Shown here piece after piece: positions 25,401 to 33,381 of a stretch of 42,858 nt of DNA. The notes under the pieces are model-generated. The model had not been told where the DNA came from. It saw only the letters and a list, made by a program, of their open reading frames with translations, and did not search any database. A program made the translations under genes and the position numbers. Position 1 is the first letter of the stretch. Every line of letters starts with the position of its first letter. Origin of the DNA: DAOTWP01 sp034435675 (GTDB lineage: Bacteria; Chloroflexota; Anaerolineae; Aggregatilineales; Phototrophicaceae); the NCBI GenBank assembly GCA_034435675.1, contig DAOTWP010000236.1, forward strand, positions 1 through 42,858, written 5' to 3'.

Positions 25401-28400
25401 ACGCTGATCTCAGCATCAAAGGTGGTGCCGTCTACACGCCTGCCCTTGATCTCCATTCGCCTGGTTTCATGCCGTTCAGTGACATCCGGAAGCTGTGCCG
25501 CCAGTCGCGTTCGATCCACATCCAACATCAGCTCGAACAACAGCTTGTCGAAGTATGTGTCGTGAGGAATTGCAAACATCTGATCGAAGGCGTAATTGCT
25601 TTGTTTGATCTTCAATGCGTTATCCAGCAGCAGGATACCATCGCCACTGTGATTGAAGATCGCCTCGATACGGTCCTTGGATTGTTCTAATGCTCTTGTA
25701 CGCTCCTGCACCCGCTGTTCGAGCTGCTGGTTGGCTTCCTCCAGGGCGGCTTGAGCGCGGTTACGTTCGGTCACGTCGATGTAGGTGCAGTAGAGCACCT
25801 GCTGCCCGTTAAGTTCGATACCGGCAGCAAATCCTTCTACCTCGCGAACGGCACCATTGGCAAGCCGCTGCTCGAACAAACAGGACCTGATCTCACCGTT
25901 GAGAACCTGCTGCATTTTTTTCAGGATGACTGCTGGCTCTGCGATGTTGATTTGCAGCATGGTCATCGATTTCAGCGTATCCAGGGAATAACCGTAAAAA
26001 TCAACGGCAGCAGGATTGGCATCCAGGATACGGGCAGTTTGCGGATCCGTGATGAGCTTGGGCAGGCTGACATCTTCGAACATCCGCCGGTAGCGTTCTT
26101 CGCTGCGTTTGACTGCTGCTTCCGCCCGCTTCTGCTGGGTGATGTCCAGGCTGATTGCACCAAGCAGGGAGGGCTGTCCCTCGCGCGGTATTGGGAACTT
26201 GATCGTCAGCCAGTGCGAAAGCCCATCCGCGCCGGGAACGCTGTGATGGAACTCCAGCGCATGCCCTGCACGCAGCACCTGTTCATTTTCACTCGTGTAC
26301 GCTGCGGCTAAATCTTCAGGCATGTAATCCTGACTGCGTTTGCCGATGATGTTTTCTGGCGTTGTGCCGCTTACGCTGGCATAACGTTCGTTGCAATATA
26401 GCGTGCGTTCTGCGTCATCCTTGATAAACACAGCCCCCGGCAGGTAGCGCATGAACTGCCGGAACTGTTCTTCGCTCTGGCGCAGGGCTTCTTCCATCGC
26501 CTTGAACTGTGTGATGTCGCTCGCGTGGATGAGTGCCGTTGTAATCTCGCCGGCGGCATTGCGGATGGGTTGTACGCTGGTTCGATACCAGCGGACTGCG
26601 CCTGATACATAGCTGGGTGCCTCATTAACAGACCCCTTGCCCGTCTGGATTACATTATGTATCGAGGTAAGCTGATAATCCGCGACAGCCGGGGGAAAAA
26701 GCTCGCGCATGTGCTTGCCGACCAGGGATTCGGGCGAGGAGCCAAGCTGAACAGCCGCGATTTCATTGGCAAACTGAAGGTTGCCGCCAAGGTCAAACAC
26801 GGCGATAGCCGCTTCAGAGCTTTCAACCAGGCTGCGATATTCTTCCTCACTCTCCCTGAGCGCCGTTTCAGCCTGCGCATGTTCGATCACCAGCCCGGCA
26901 ATTCGCGCGGCTAACCGGATCAGGTCAACTTCTTCCGTGGCGGGCGGGCGCGGCGCGGCATAGTAAAGCGCAAAGGTTCCCAGAACCCGTCCACCATGCC
27001 CCATGATCGGCTGTGACCAGCATGCCCGTAACCCGTGTTCGGCGGCAAGTCCCTTGAAGTCCTTCCAGAGCGGATCGGTGGTGATATCGCTGACAATCAC
27101 CAGGCGTTTTTCGTAGGCGGCGGTGCCGCACGAACCGACCCCTGAGCCAATGCCGATCCCATCAATCGCCGCGTTATAGGCATCCGGCAGGCTGGGTGCT
27201 GCGCCATGGCGCAGTTGATCGGTTGCTGCGTCCAGCAGCAGCACCGATGCCCGGATGTCGGGTTCAAATTCTTCGACTGCCAGTACCAGTTTTTCGAGGA
27301 TTACAGGTAACTGCTGCCGTTCAGCGGTCGCTTCCAGAGTCTGGTTGATCCGTTCCTGCAAAATGTCGCGCCGCTTTTCGGCGGTAATATCGCGGTTGAC
27401 CGTAATCCCACCGATCAGATTATTGAGTTCGTCGTAAAGCGGATTCACCGATGCGACCACATAGTGCTGCCCACCGGCTTTGTCCGTCTGGCGAATCTCA
27501 CCCCGCCAGTGTCCGTCGCGTTCGATAGCCACCCGTGCCGACTCCTGCGACTGGTCGAACCATTCGGTTTTGAGCAGTGTGTCGATTTCCTGTCCGATAG
27601 CTTCGACTTCAGTCCAGCCATAGATATCAACTGCTGCCTTGTTCCAGGAGGTAATCCTTAGGTCGTTATCGGTGGCTATGATCGCGTCGGAGACCTGTTG
27701 CAGCAGGTTTGCCTGGAACTGCACAGTTGCCTGTGCTTTCTTCTGCTCAGTGACATCGATGCCGACACATTGAAACGCCGTCGGTGTTCCCTTCGCATCC
27801 GCCAGGCAGATGAACTCCCACAACGTGGTACATACAGTCCCATCCCGCCGCGGCTTATCCAGTTCCACCTGAAAGGGCACGCCGGGTTCTGCCAGACACT
27901 TTTCCACGATTTCCAGCGTGCGCTGGTGATGATAGGGCATGATTGAACTGAGTGAGAGGCTGCCAAACATTCCGTCTGGCTCATGCAGCCAGCCAAACTC
28001 GCGTTCGAACTTAGTATTCCAGTAGGTGTACTGACCGTCGAGGTCGGTGCGAATCAGGTAATTCGTCTGCGAGTCGATCAGACTTTTCAGATGTGCATCA
28101 CTGCTACGCAGCGCATCTTCAGCCATTTTGCGTGCTGTGATGTCGCGCGCACTGTCGTTAACGCGCAGCGGCTGTCCGTTCGCGTTATAGTTGATCCATG
28201 CCCGCCGGTGGATCCAGCGGACTTGCCCATCGGGCCAGATAATGCGGTGATCGAGTTCTACGAAGCCCTCGGTCATGCAGGTCTGCATCGCTTGTGCTGC
28301 ACGCTCCAGGTCATCGGGATGCACGACCTGCTGGAAAAAATCCCGATTTTCGATAAAGTGTTCATGCGAATAGCCCAGGACTTCTTCAAATGCATGACTC

Positions 28401-29248
28401 ACGAAGATGACCTGTTTATCGGGCAGTGAGATAGACATCAAGGCATCCTGCATGGTATCCAGCACGGCATCAAAATGTGCGCGATACGTCGCCAACTGCT
28501 GTGCCTGCTGTTCGCGTTCAGTTACATCGCGCCCAACGCCCTGATATTCGATAAGCTGTCCGGCAGCGTCGAAGATGGCGCGATCCGTCCATTCCACTAT
28601 GCGGACACTGCCATCCGGCAGAATGGTCGCATGGACGGATACTGCCGCCGGGTTGTCTACCGTTAATGCGCGCACATGCGCGGTCACTCGTTCCCGTTCT
28701 TCAGCGGGAATTTTTTCGGTGATCCGTGTTCCGATCAGTTCTTCGGCGGGCATCCCCTGCCACTCGCAGTATGCACGATTAACAAACAGAAGCCGCAGTT
28801 CAGCGTCATAGCGACAGATCAACTCCGTTTGTTGATCTACAATGTCCTGATAGATCGCTTCAGACGGTGATATCAGCCCTGCATCCAGCACTGTCTCGAT
28901 CAGTTCGAGTATTCGCCGCGAATCGCGCCAATCGACCACACCGCTGCTGCCTGCTCGCATCAGATCGACGGTCTGACCTACAGTGGGGTGATCGAGCAGC
29001 GCGATGACGGGCACCGTCCGACGTATACGCTCGATGGCATTGATGATGCTGGTATCGTGGTCAGTGGAAAGGGCACAATACAGGATAACATCGTATGCGC
29101 GGCTGCCAGGTAGAATTGAGGCTGTTTCAAAATTATTGATGGCAACGTCAAATTGAGGCTGGTCATTTAACAGCGCCAGCAGATCCGCCTGTTGTTGCGG
29201 TGCATCACTAATAATGCCGATCTGACGCTTAATTGATTTAGTTTTCAT
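22469..29248 (-). CDS. Giant cytoplasmic sensor kinase with 12 PAS and 2 GAF domains
   Basis: The 2259-aa protein has no membrane helix. It opens with a degenerate receiver-like region (about 1-130), in which YDVILYCALS replaces the normal phospho-Asp strand. Then come PAS 1-4 (about 130-635), a GAF (about 640-795), PAS 5-7 (about 800-1165), a coiled coil (EEANQQLEQRVQERTRALEQ) and PAS 8-10 (about 1200-1570). A second GAF (about 1580-1740) and PAS 11-12 (about 1745-1990) precede HisKA with SMASHQFRTPL and HATPase with NNLIHNALKYSP, DQGIGIP and AVSGTGLGLSIV. PAS units were counted from the recurring exits (DVTERE, DITARK, DVTEQK, DITQQK, DVTERN and similar). It is likely a redox/light/small-ligand integrator feeding the overlapping downstream REC-kinase. 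Confidence 0.93.
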   Translation of the reverse strand: MKTKSIKRQIGIISDAPQQQADLLALLNDQPQFDVAINNFETASILPGSRAYDVILYCALSTDHDTSIINAIERIRRTVPVIALLDHPTVGQTVDLMRAGSSGVVDWRDSRRILELIETVLDAGLISPSEAIYQDIVDQQTELICRYDAELRLLFVNRAYCEWQGMPAEELIGTRITEKIPAEERERVTAHVRALTVDNPAAVSVHATILPDGSVRIVEWTDRAIFDAAGQLIEYQGVGRDVTEREQQAQQLATYRAHFDAVLDTMQDALMSISLPDKQVIFVSHAFEEVLGYSHEHFIENRDFFQQVVHPDDLERAAQAMQTCMTEGFVELDHRIIWPDGQVRWIHRRAWINYNANGQPLRVNDSARDITARKMAEDALRSSDAHLKSLIDSQTNYLIRTDLDGQYTYWNTKFEREFGWLHEPDGMFGSLSLSSIMPYHHQRTLEIVEKCLAEPGVPFQVELDKPRRDGTVCTTLWEFICLADAKGTPTAFQCVGIDVTEQKKAQATVQFQANLLQQVSDAIIATDNDLRITSWNKAAVDIYGWTEVEAIGQEIDTLLKTEWFDQSQESARVAIERDGHWRGEIRQTDKAGGQHYVVASVNPLYDELNNLIGGITVNRDITAEKRRDILQERINQTLEATAERQQLPVILEKLVLAVEEFEPDIRASVLLLDAATDQLRHGAAPSLPDAYNAAIDGIGIGSGVGSCGTAAYEKRLVIVSDITTDPLWKDFKGLAAEHGLRACWSQPIMGHGGRVLGTFALYYAAPRPPATEEVDLIRLAARIAGLVIEHAQAETALRESEEEYRSLVESSEAAIAVFDLGGNLQFANEIAAVQLGSSPESLVGKHMRELFPPAVADYQLTSIHNVIQTGKGSVNEAPSYVSGAVRWYRTSVQPIRNAAGEITTALIHASDITQFKAMEEALRQSEEQFRQFMRYLPGAVFIKDDAERTLYCNERYASVSGTTPENIIGKRSQDYMPEDLAAAYTSENEQVLRAGHALEFHHSVPGADGLSHWLTIKFPIPREGQPSLLGAISLDITQQKRAEAAVKRSEERYRRMFEDVSLPKLITDPQTARILDANPAAVDFYGYSLDTLKSMTMLQINIAEPAVILKKMQQVLNGEIRSCLFEQRLANGAVREVEGFAAGIELNGQQVLYCTYIDVTERNRAQAALEEANQQLEQRVQERTRALEQSKDRIEAIFNHSGDGILLLDNALKIKQSNYAFDQMFAIPHDTYFDKLLFELMLDVDRTRLAAQLPDVTERHETRRMEIKGRRVDGTTFDAEISVAPVNRSDKAVQNVVCIVRDASERKQAEAERQKYMAEIADLYNNAPAGYHSLDSAGFFVQINDTELGWLGYSREEVVARLRFAELLTPQSQQVFREKFPLLQQTGAIDSVEFELLCKDGSTIWVLGSASIIRDENGEFVRSRATLYNITELKAKTEALRISEQRLRESENRLQLVLDTIPVRVFWKDTNSVYLGCNRLFAEDAGLADTDEIVGKRDLDMPWAALAEAYRADDKAVIESGIAKLNFEEPLLAAGGQSVILQTSKIPLRDANDQIIGILGTSVDITDRKAADAALALRQAQERERQSYLTALHEITLELTRAETLDDYYRTTVVQGRQKLGLERMALLLYDPATDGVSGTYGTDTDGSLVDERHLHFDPDRQPGLLRRTTDRALRFAVEEQVQLFTGDRAVGVGQNAVAALWNQGLLGWLAVDNGIHHRPITQVQLDTLALYALTAGSLLARKRAEFALRDSEERYRTLINTMSEGIVLQDRDGAIRAWNPAAERILGLSAEEIEGRKSQDARWHSIYEDGSSFPGDNHPAMVALKTGEAQSNVVMGVHKPDGSLRWILINSQPIFGADHERPVAAVTTFTDITGRKQSEEDLRKVTERLQLATEAGEIGIWDFDAENNRMLWDLQMYALYGVDAATITPSIAFWSTCIHPDDLAQTHADTEAAIRGEQPYDTEFRIVKPDGATRHIRAKANIYRNQKGTAQRIVGVNFDVTHVKQAEETLRSALEKEKELSVLKSRFVSMASHQFRTPLAAILANTETLSIYRDRLDSAQINIRLERIRKQVNYMKSIMEDVLELARIQANQIQYQPVEGNLDALCREIIEDFAHQEGYRSRIIYEGSENAPVVTFDPHLMHHVVNNLIHNALKYSPDASLVYITLSQTEQEITLNVKDQGIGIPPEDLKHLFEPFYRASNVGAVSGTGLGLSIVKQAVEAHGGSIQVESRLEGGTAFIVTMPIQRTEDNRNDENTGD

Positions 29249-29909
29249 AAGCTGTAGTTCTTCCAGGCTCAGTGTAGGCTTGATTGTCCATGATTAAATA
29301 CTGGCTGACTCTGTTTTGTTCATTGTAACGCAGAAAGGGCGTTAGATTTGTCGAGGTTACCGGTGTGGCAGGGTAATCGCTTCAATTTCAAACTGCATTG
29401 TCGTTGCACATAAGCCCCGCTAAATCTCCCCTGTCAGCCGGGGAGCCTTATGACGCCGGTGGCAACCGCAGCGTTTTTGACTCCTGCCTTGCTGGCGGGG
29501 CGGGTTGGGGGTGGGGTCAGGAAGGCGCAACCTGCATGGAAAGAAAATCAGATGCGTTCACCCTGCCGGTGTGGAGGCAATAAATTGCTATCTTCTGTGG
29601 TGCAGCAGGAATTATCGGCAACCCAACGGTGGAGGCACATAGTTCCTTTTCCAGTGCCCCTTTTGTGGACCCGGCGGGTCTGGTTTACGCAGGGGGAACT
29701 ACTGCACGCCGGTCGCGTCGCGCGGCTCGCCGGTGAAGGGGCAGCGTGCAGCCGCTCGACGCCAGGCTGCGGTCACGGCGGTTGCGGATTTCCAGCAGGT
29801 GCGGTCCGCCCCCTTCCAGCGCAATCGGGATCGTCACTTCGCCCACCTTTCGCCTTTCTCCGCCTTCGTGTTATGCTTTGCCAAATTTCTATCGGGGAGG
29901 AAAATCTGT
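29249..29909. other. 661-bp intergenic region upstream of ilvD
   Basis: No intact gene is supported. A CTCCCC/GGGGAG hairpin lies at 29426-29445, and a G-rich run (GGGGCGGGTTGGGGGTGGGG) at about 29497-29516 is the pattern of degraded intergenic repeats. On the minus strand 29699-29745 reads CPFTGEPRDATGVQ then stop. This resembles the Rhs/YD-repeat core motif (FTGExxDATGLxYxRARYY) just before its tyrosines and may be a fossil of an Rhs gene. No T-box or leucine-rich leader peptide for ilvD was recognised. Confidence 0.4.
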
Positions 29910-31610
29910 ATGTCCGACACACTCGAAATCCGTGACAGCCTGCGCCAGCTTAACGCCCGCAGCCGCGCGCTGCTGCAAGGCGATGACCGCGCCGGCGCCC
30001 GCGCCATGTTCAAGGCGATTGGGCTGACCGACGCTGACCTTGCCAAACCGCTGATCGGCATCGCTAACACATGGACCGAAATCGGTCCGTGCAACTTCCA
30101 CCTGCGCCGCCTGTCCGCCAAAATCAAGGAAGGCGTCAAACGCGCGGGCGGCACGCCGCTGGAATTCAACACCGTCAGCATCAGCGATGGCATCACCATG
30201 GGCACAGAGGGCATGAAAGGCTCGCTGATCAGCCGCGAAGTGATTGCCGACAGCATCGAGCTGATCGCGCGCAGCAACTATTTCGACGGCATCATCGCGC
30301 TGTCCGCCTGCGACAAGACCATTCCCGGCACGATCATGGCGCTGATCCGGCTGGACATCCCCGGTCTGATGCTCTACGGCGGCACCATCGCCCCCGGCAG
30401 TCACAACGGCAAAGCGCTGGATATTGTCAGCGTCTACGAGGCAATCGGCGCGCATGCTGCCGGGCGCATCGATGCCAGCGAATTCAAGGCAATCGAAGAC
30501 CTGGCGTGCCCCGGACCCGGCGCCTGCGGCGGGCAGTTCACCGCCAACACCATGGCGACGATTGCCAGCGTGATGGGCATTTCGCCCATGGGCGTTAACG
30601 ACATCCCGGCGATGGATGACCACAAGGACGCTGTTTCACAGGATCTCGGCAGCCTGATTCTGCGGCTGATCGAACAGGATCTGCGCCCCAGCAAAATTAT
30701 CACCCGCGCCGCGCTGGAAAACGCGATCGCGGCAGCGGCGGCGACAGCAGGCAGCACCAACGCCGTGCTGCATACGCTGGCGTTCGCGCGCGAGGCGGGC
30801 ATTCCGTTCACGCTGGAGGACATCGAGGCGATCAGCAAGCGCACGCCGGTCCTCGCGGATATGCGCCCCACCGGCAGCTATGCCGCCGTTGACCTGTACC
30901 ACGCGGGCGGGGTGGGCATGCTGACGCGCCGCCTGATCGAAGGGGGCTACCTGCATGGCGATACGCTCACCGTCAGCGGGCAAACGCTGGCGCAGGCAGT
31001 GGCGCACGCGCAGGAAACGTCGGGGCAGCAGGTGGTCATGCCGCTGGATCAACCGGTCAATGCCTCTGGCGGGCTGGTGATTCTCAAGGGCAACCTTGCG
31101 CCGCAGGGGGCGGTGATTAAGCTCAAGGGCGACGAGCCAACATACCATCGTGGACCGGCGCGCATCTTCAACCGTGAAGAAGACGCCATGTACGCGGTGC
31201 AGCACCAGCAGATTGTCTCTGGCGACGTCGTCGTCATCCGCTACGAGGGACCGGTGGGCGGACCGGGGATGCGCGAGATGCTTGGCGTAACGGGCGCGCT
31301 GACCGGGCAGGGCTTGGGGCGTGACGTGCTGCTGATTACCGACGGGCGCTTCAGCGGCGGCACACGCGGCTTATGCGTGGGGCATATTGCACCGGAAGCG
31401 ATGGTCGGCGGACCGCTGGCGCTGCTGCAAGAGGGCGACATGGTCGAAATTGATGTGCCTGCCCGCACCCTGCGCGTAGACCTGAGCGACGACGAACTGG
31501 CACGCCGCCGTGCCGCGTGGCAGGTGCCCGCCCCGCATTACACACGCGGGGTGATGGCGAAGTACGCCAAACTGGTCAGCCAGGCAGACGACGGCGCTGT
31601 CTGCGGGTAG
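29910..31610 (+). CDS. ilvD: Dihydroxy-acid dehydratase
   Basis: The ATG at 29910 has a strong GGGGAGGA site; the 566-aa length is normal for the family. IlvD dehydrates 2,3-dihydroxy-isovalerate and -methylvalerate to the 2-oxo acids in valine/isoleucine synthesis. The IlvD/Edd signatures are present: Cys61 in IGPCNF, SACDKTIPG (Cys134, Lys136), CPGPGACGGQFTANTMA (Cys206), GSTNAVLH, and the C-terminal DGRFSGGTRGLCVGHIAPEA. Cys61/134/206 are the expected iron-sulfur ligands. No other branched-chain gene is adjacent, so it is a solitary locus here. A stem-loop follows 33 bp after the stop. Confidence 0.96.
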   Translation: MSDTLEIRDSLRQLNARSRALLQGDDRAGARAMFKAIGLTDADLAKPLIGIANTWTEIGPCNFHLRRLSAKIKEGVKRAGGTPLEFNTVSISDGITMGTEGMKGSLISREVIADSIELIARSNYFDGIIALSACDKTIPGTIMALIRLDIPGLMLYGGTIAPGSHNGKALDIVSVYEAIGAHAAGRIDASEFKAIEDLACPGPGACGGQFTANTMATIASVMGISPMGVNDIPAMDDHKDAVSQDLGSLILRLIEQDLRPSKIITRAALENAIAAAAATAGSTNAVLHTLAFAREAGIPFTLEDIEAISKRTPVLADMRPTGSYAAVDLYHAGGVGMLTRRLIEGGYLHGDTLTVSGQTLAQAVAHAQETSGQQVVMPLDQPVNASGGLVILKGNLAPQGAVIKLKGDEPTYHRGPARIFNREEDAMYAVQHQQIVSGDVVVIRYEGPVGGPGMREMLGVTGALTGQGLGRDVLLITDGRFSGGTRGLCVGHIAPEAMVGGPLALLQEGDMVEIDVPARTLRVDLSDDELARRRAAWQVPAPHYTRGVMAKYAKLVSQADDGAVCG

Positions 31611-31642
31611 CGGCAGGGCAAAAAACAGGTTGGACACAACAG

Positions 31643-31676
31643 CAGGGCGACCGCGTGCGTAAACGGGGTCGCCCTG
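31643..31676 (+). terminator. Stem-loop after ilvD
   Basis: CAGGGCGACC (31643-31652) pairs perfectly with GGTCGCCCTG (31667-31676) around a 14-nt loop, with partial pairing extending outward (ACAACAG/TTGT). The run after it (TTGTATATCC) is only modestly T-rich, so termination strength is uncertain. Confidence 0.6.
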
Positions 31677-31733
31677 TTGTATATCCTCAAAACATCGCTG
31701 GATGGTCTCTGGGCGTGCCAATTGGGCAGCAGG

Positions 31734-31739
31734 TATAAT
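31734..31739 (+). promoter_or_regulatory. -10 box upstream of the Fic gene
   Basis: A perfect TATAAT lies 34 bp before the ATG at 31773, placed properly for a short leader. No good -35 box is seen at 16-18 bp spacing, so it may be activator-dependent or use another sigma factor. Confidence 0.4.
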
Positions 31740-31772
31740 CGACTGTACAGAAGTAATAGGGAACAGCATACC

Positions 31773-33278
31773 ATGAGTGCCTGGACACCCATCAGTGATT
31801 TACCGGATAACTGGCAGCATCTCGCCCACGACGATCTGAAAGCGCTCGCGCGTGTCTGGCAGGATCAGCGTCAACGGCTGGGCAGTGCCGATTCAGCCGC
31901 GTACAAACAGTTCATGGAAAAAATGCGCCGCAAGATCGCTATCGAAACCGGGGTGATTGAACGGATGTACACCATTGATCGCGGCATCACACAAATCCTG
32001 ATTGAGCAAGGCATTGATGAAGCCTTGATTCCACACGGCACGACTGACAAACCTGCTGAAGAAGTTGTTACGCTCATTCGCGATCATGAAGATACGCTTG
32101 AGCGCGTTTTTGACTTTGTCGGTAGCCAGCGCCAGCTTTCTGTTTCTTATATCAAGCAGCTGCATCAATTGCTTACCCGGCATCAGGAAAGCATTGACGC
32201 TGTAGATCAATTCGGCAAGCGCTTTCGGGCAGAACTGCTGCGAGGGGACTGGAAACGCCTGCCCAACAATCCGGCAAGACCAGATGGGCAGACACACCAT
32301 TACTGCCCGCCTGAGCAGGTCAGCGCACAGATGGATCAACTCGTTGCGTGGCACCTGGAACATACTGAGCGGCAGGTTAGCCCAGAAGTTGAAGCGGCGT
32401 GGCTGCATCATCGCTTCACCCAGATTCACCCTTTTCAGGATGGCAATGGGCGTGTGGCGCGAGTACTGGCAAGCCTGGTGCTAATCCGTGCCGGTTGGTT
32501 TCCGCTGGTTATTTCGCGCAATGGAGATATTGAACAGGCGCGTGTAAGCTATTTGCACGCCCTCGAAGCTGCGGATGCTGACGATCTAGCACCGCTGGTT
32601 GACTTGATGGCGCGTTCGCAGCGGCGTTCCTTTGTCAGCAGCTTAAGCCTATCTGAAGACGTGCTGACCGAGCGCCTCAGTTTCCAGACCGCACTCCAAG
32701 CCATTCAGGAGCGCTTGACGCAGGAACGCAGCTCGCGTGACGAGCAGGCAACCCGGCAGGTTGAGTTCAATGCGGACCGCCTGTTTGACACTGTGCAGGA
32801 ACGCTTGCGCGAGGTAAAGGATGAGATTGAGCTTGCGCTGGGACATCTTGTGCCCACGCTGGTCATTAACGTACGTGGATCTGCGCATGATGACCAGCAG
32901 TTCAGTGGTTACTACTATAACCAAATCATCGAAACGGCGAGAGCACTGGGCTATTACGCCAATTTGCGCGCCTATCGCAGTTGGGTCCGGTTGATGATTG
33001 TCACGGACAAGCTGCAAACGAATATGATCTTTTCTTTTCATGGGTTGGGGCGAGAGCCGCGGGGGGTTATGACCTGTTCGGCGTTTGCCTATCGCAAGGC
33101 GCTGACAAGCGAAGAAGATGCTGTCACTCAATATACTGATCTTGAACCCCTTGTGCAGGATGTTTTCCAGTTTACCTATTTGCAGTCCGCTGAAGAATTG
33201 GATCGCAGTTTTCGCAAATGGCTGGAAAACGCACTCGCCGTCGGACTGATTTACTGGCGTAAGAGTCTGGGGCTGTAA
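31773..33278 (+). CDS. Fic-domain protein (probable AMP transferase)
   Basis: The ATG at 31773 follows TAGGGA and gives 501 aa. The Fic core motif HPFQDGNGRVAR (219-230) is complete, including catalytic His219 and the anion-binding DGNGR, so it should be able to transfer AMP or a related nucleotide moiety to a target hydroxyl. TGVIER at 59-64 fits the auto-inhibitory [S/T]xxxE pattern near the N-terminus (class II), with Arg where Gly/Asn is common. The C-terminal half (about 300-501) is not recognised; it includes a charged helical part and a globular alpha/beta-looking part. No antitoxin gene is adjacent, consistent with self-inhibition. Base composition looks lower in GC than the neighbouring genes, hinting at transfer. 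Confidence 0.88.
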   Translation: MSAWTPISDLPDNWQHLAHDDLKALARVWQDQRQRLGSADSAAYKQFMEKMRRKIAIETGVIERMYTIDRGITQILIEQGIDEALIPHGTTDKPAEEVVTLIRDHEDTLERVFDFVGSQRQLSVSYIKQLHQLLTRHQESIDAVDQFGKRFRAELLRGDWKRLPNNPARPDGQTHHYCPPEQVSAQMDQLVAWHLEHTERQVSPEVEAAWLHHRFTQIHPFQDGNGRVARVLASLVLIRAGWFPLVISRNGDIEQARVSYLHALEAADADDLAPLVDLMARSQRRSFVSSLSLSEDVLTERLSFQTALQAIQERLTQERSSRDEQATRQVEFNADRLFDTVQERLREVKDEIELALGHLVPTLVINVRGSAHDDQQFSGYYYNQIIETARALGYYANLRAYRSWVRLMIVTDKLQTNMIFSFHGLGREPRGVMTCSAFAYRKALTSEEDAVTQYTDLEPLVQDVFQFTYLQSAEELDRSFRKWLENALAVGLIYWRKSLGL

Positions 33279-33334
33279 GCAGCAAATTTGCGCGGCTATA
33301 TCCACTATCGCAGGATGAATCGGGCATGACCCAA

Positions 33335-33380
33335 CAGCAGGGCGCCCTGATCGATTCGTCAAATACAGCGCGCCCTGCTG
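33335..33380. terminator. Bidirectional hairpin between convergent genes
   Basis: CAGCAGGGCGC (33335-33345) and GCGCCCTGCTG (33370-33380) form a perfect 11-bp stem with a 24-nt loop. It sits between the end of the Fic gene (plus) and the WD40 anti-sigma gene (minus, stop at 33382). The stem shares CAGGGCG with the hairpin after ilvD. Confidence 0.65.
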
Positions 33381-33381
33381 C

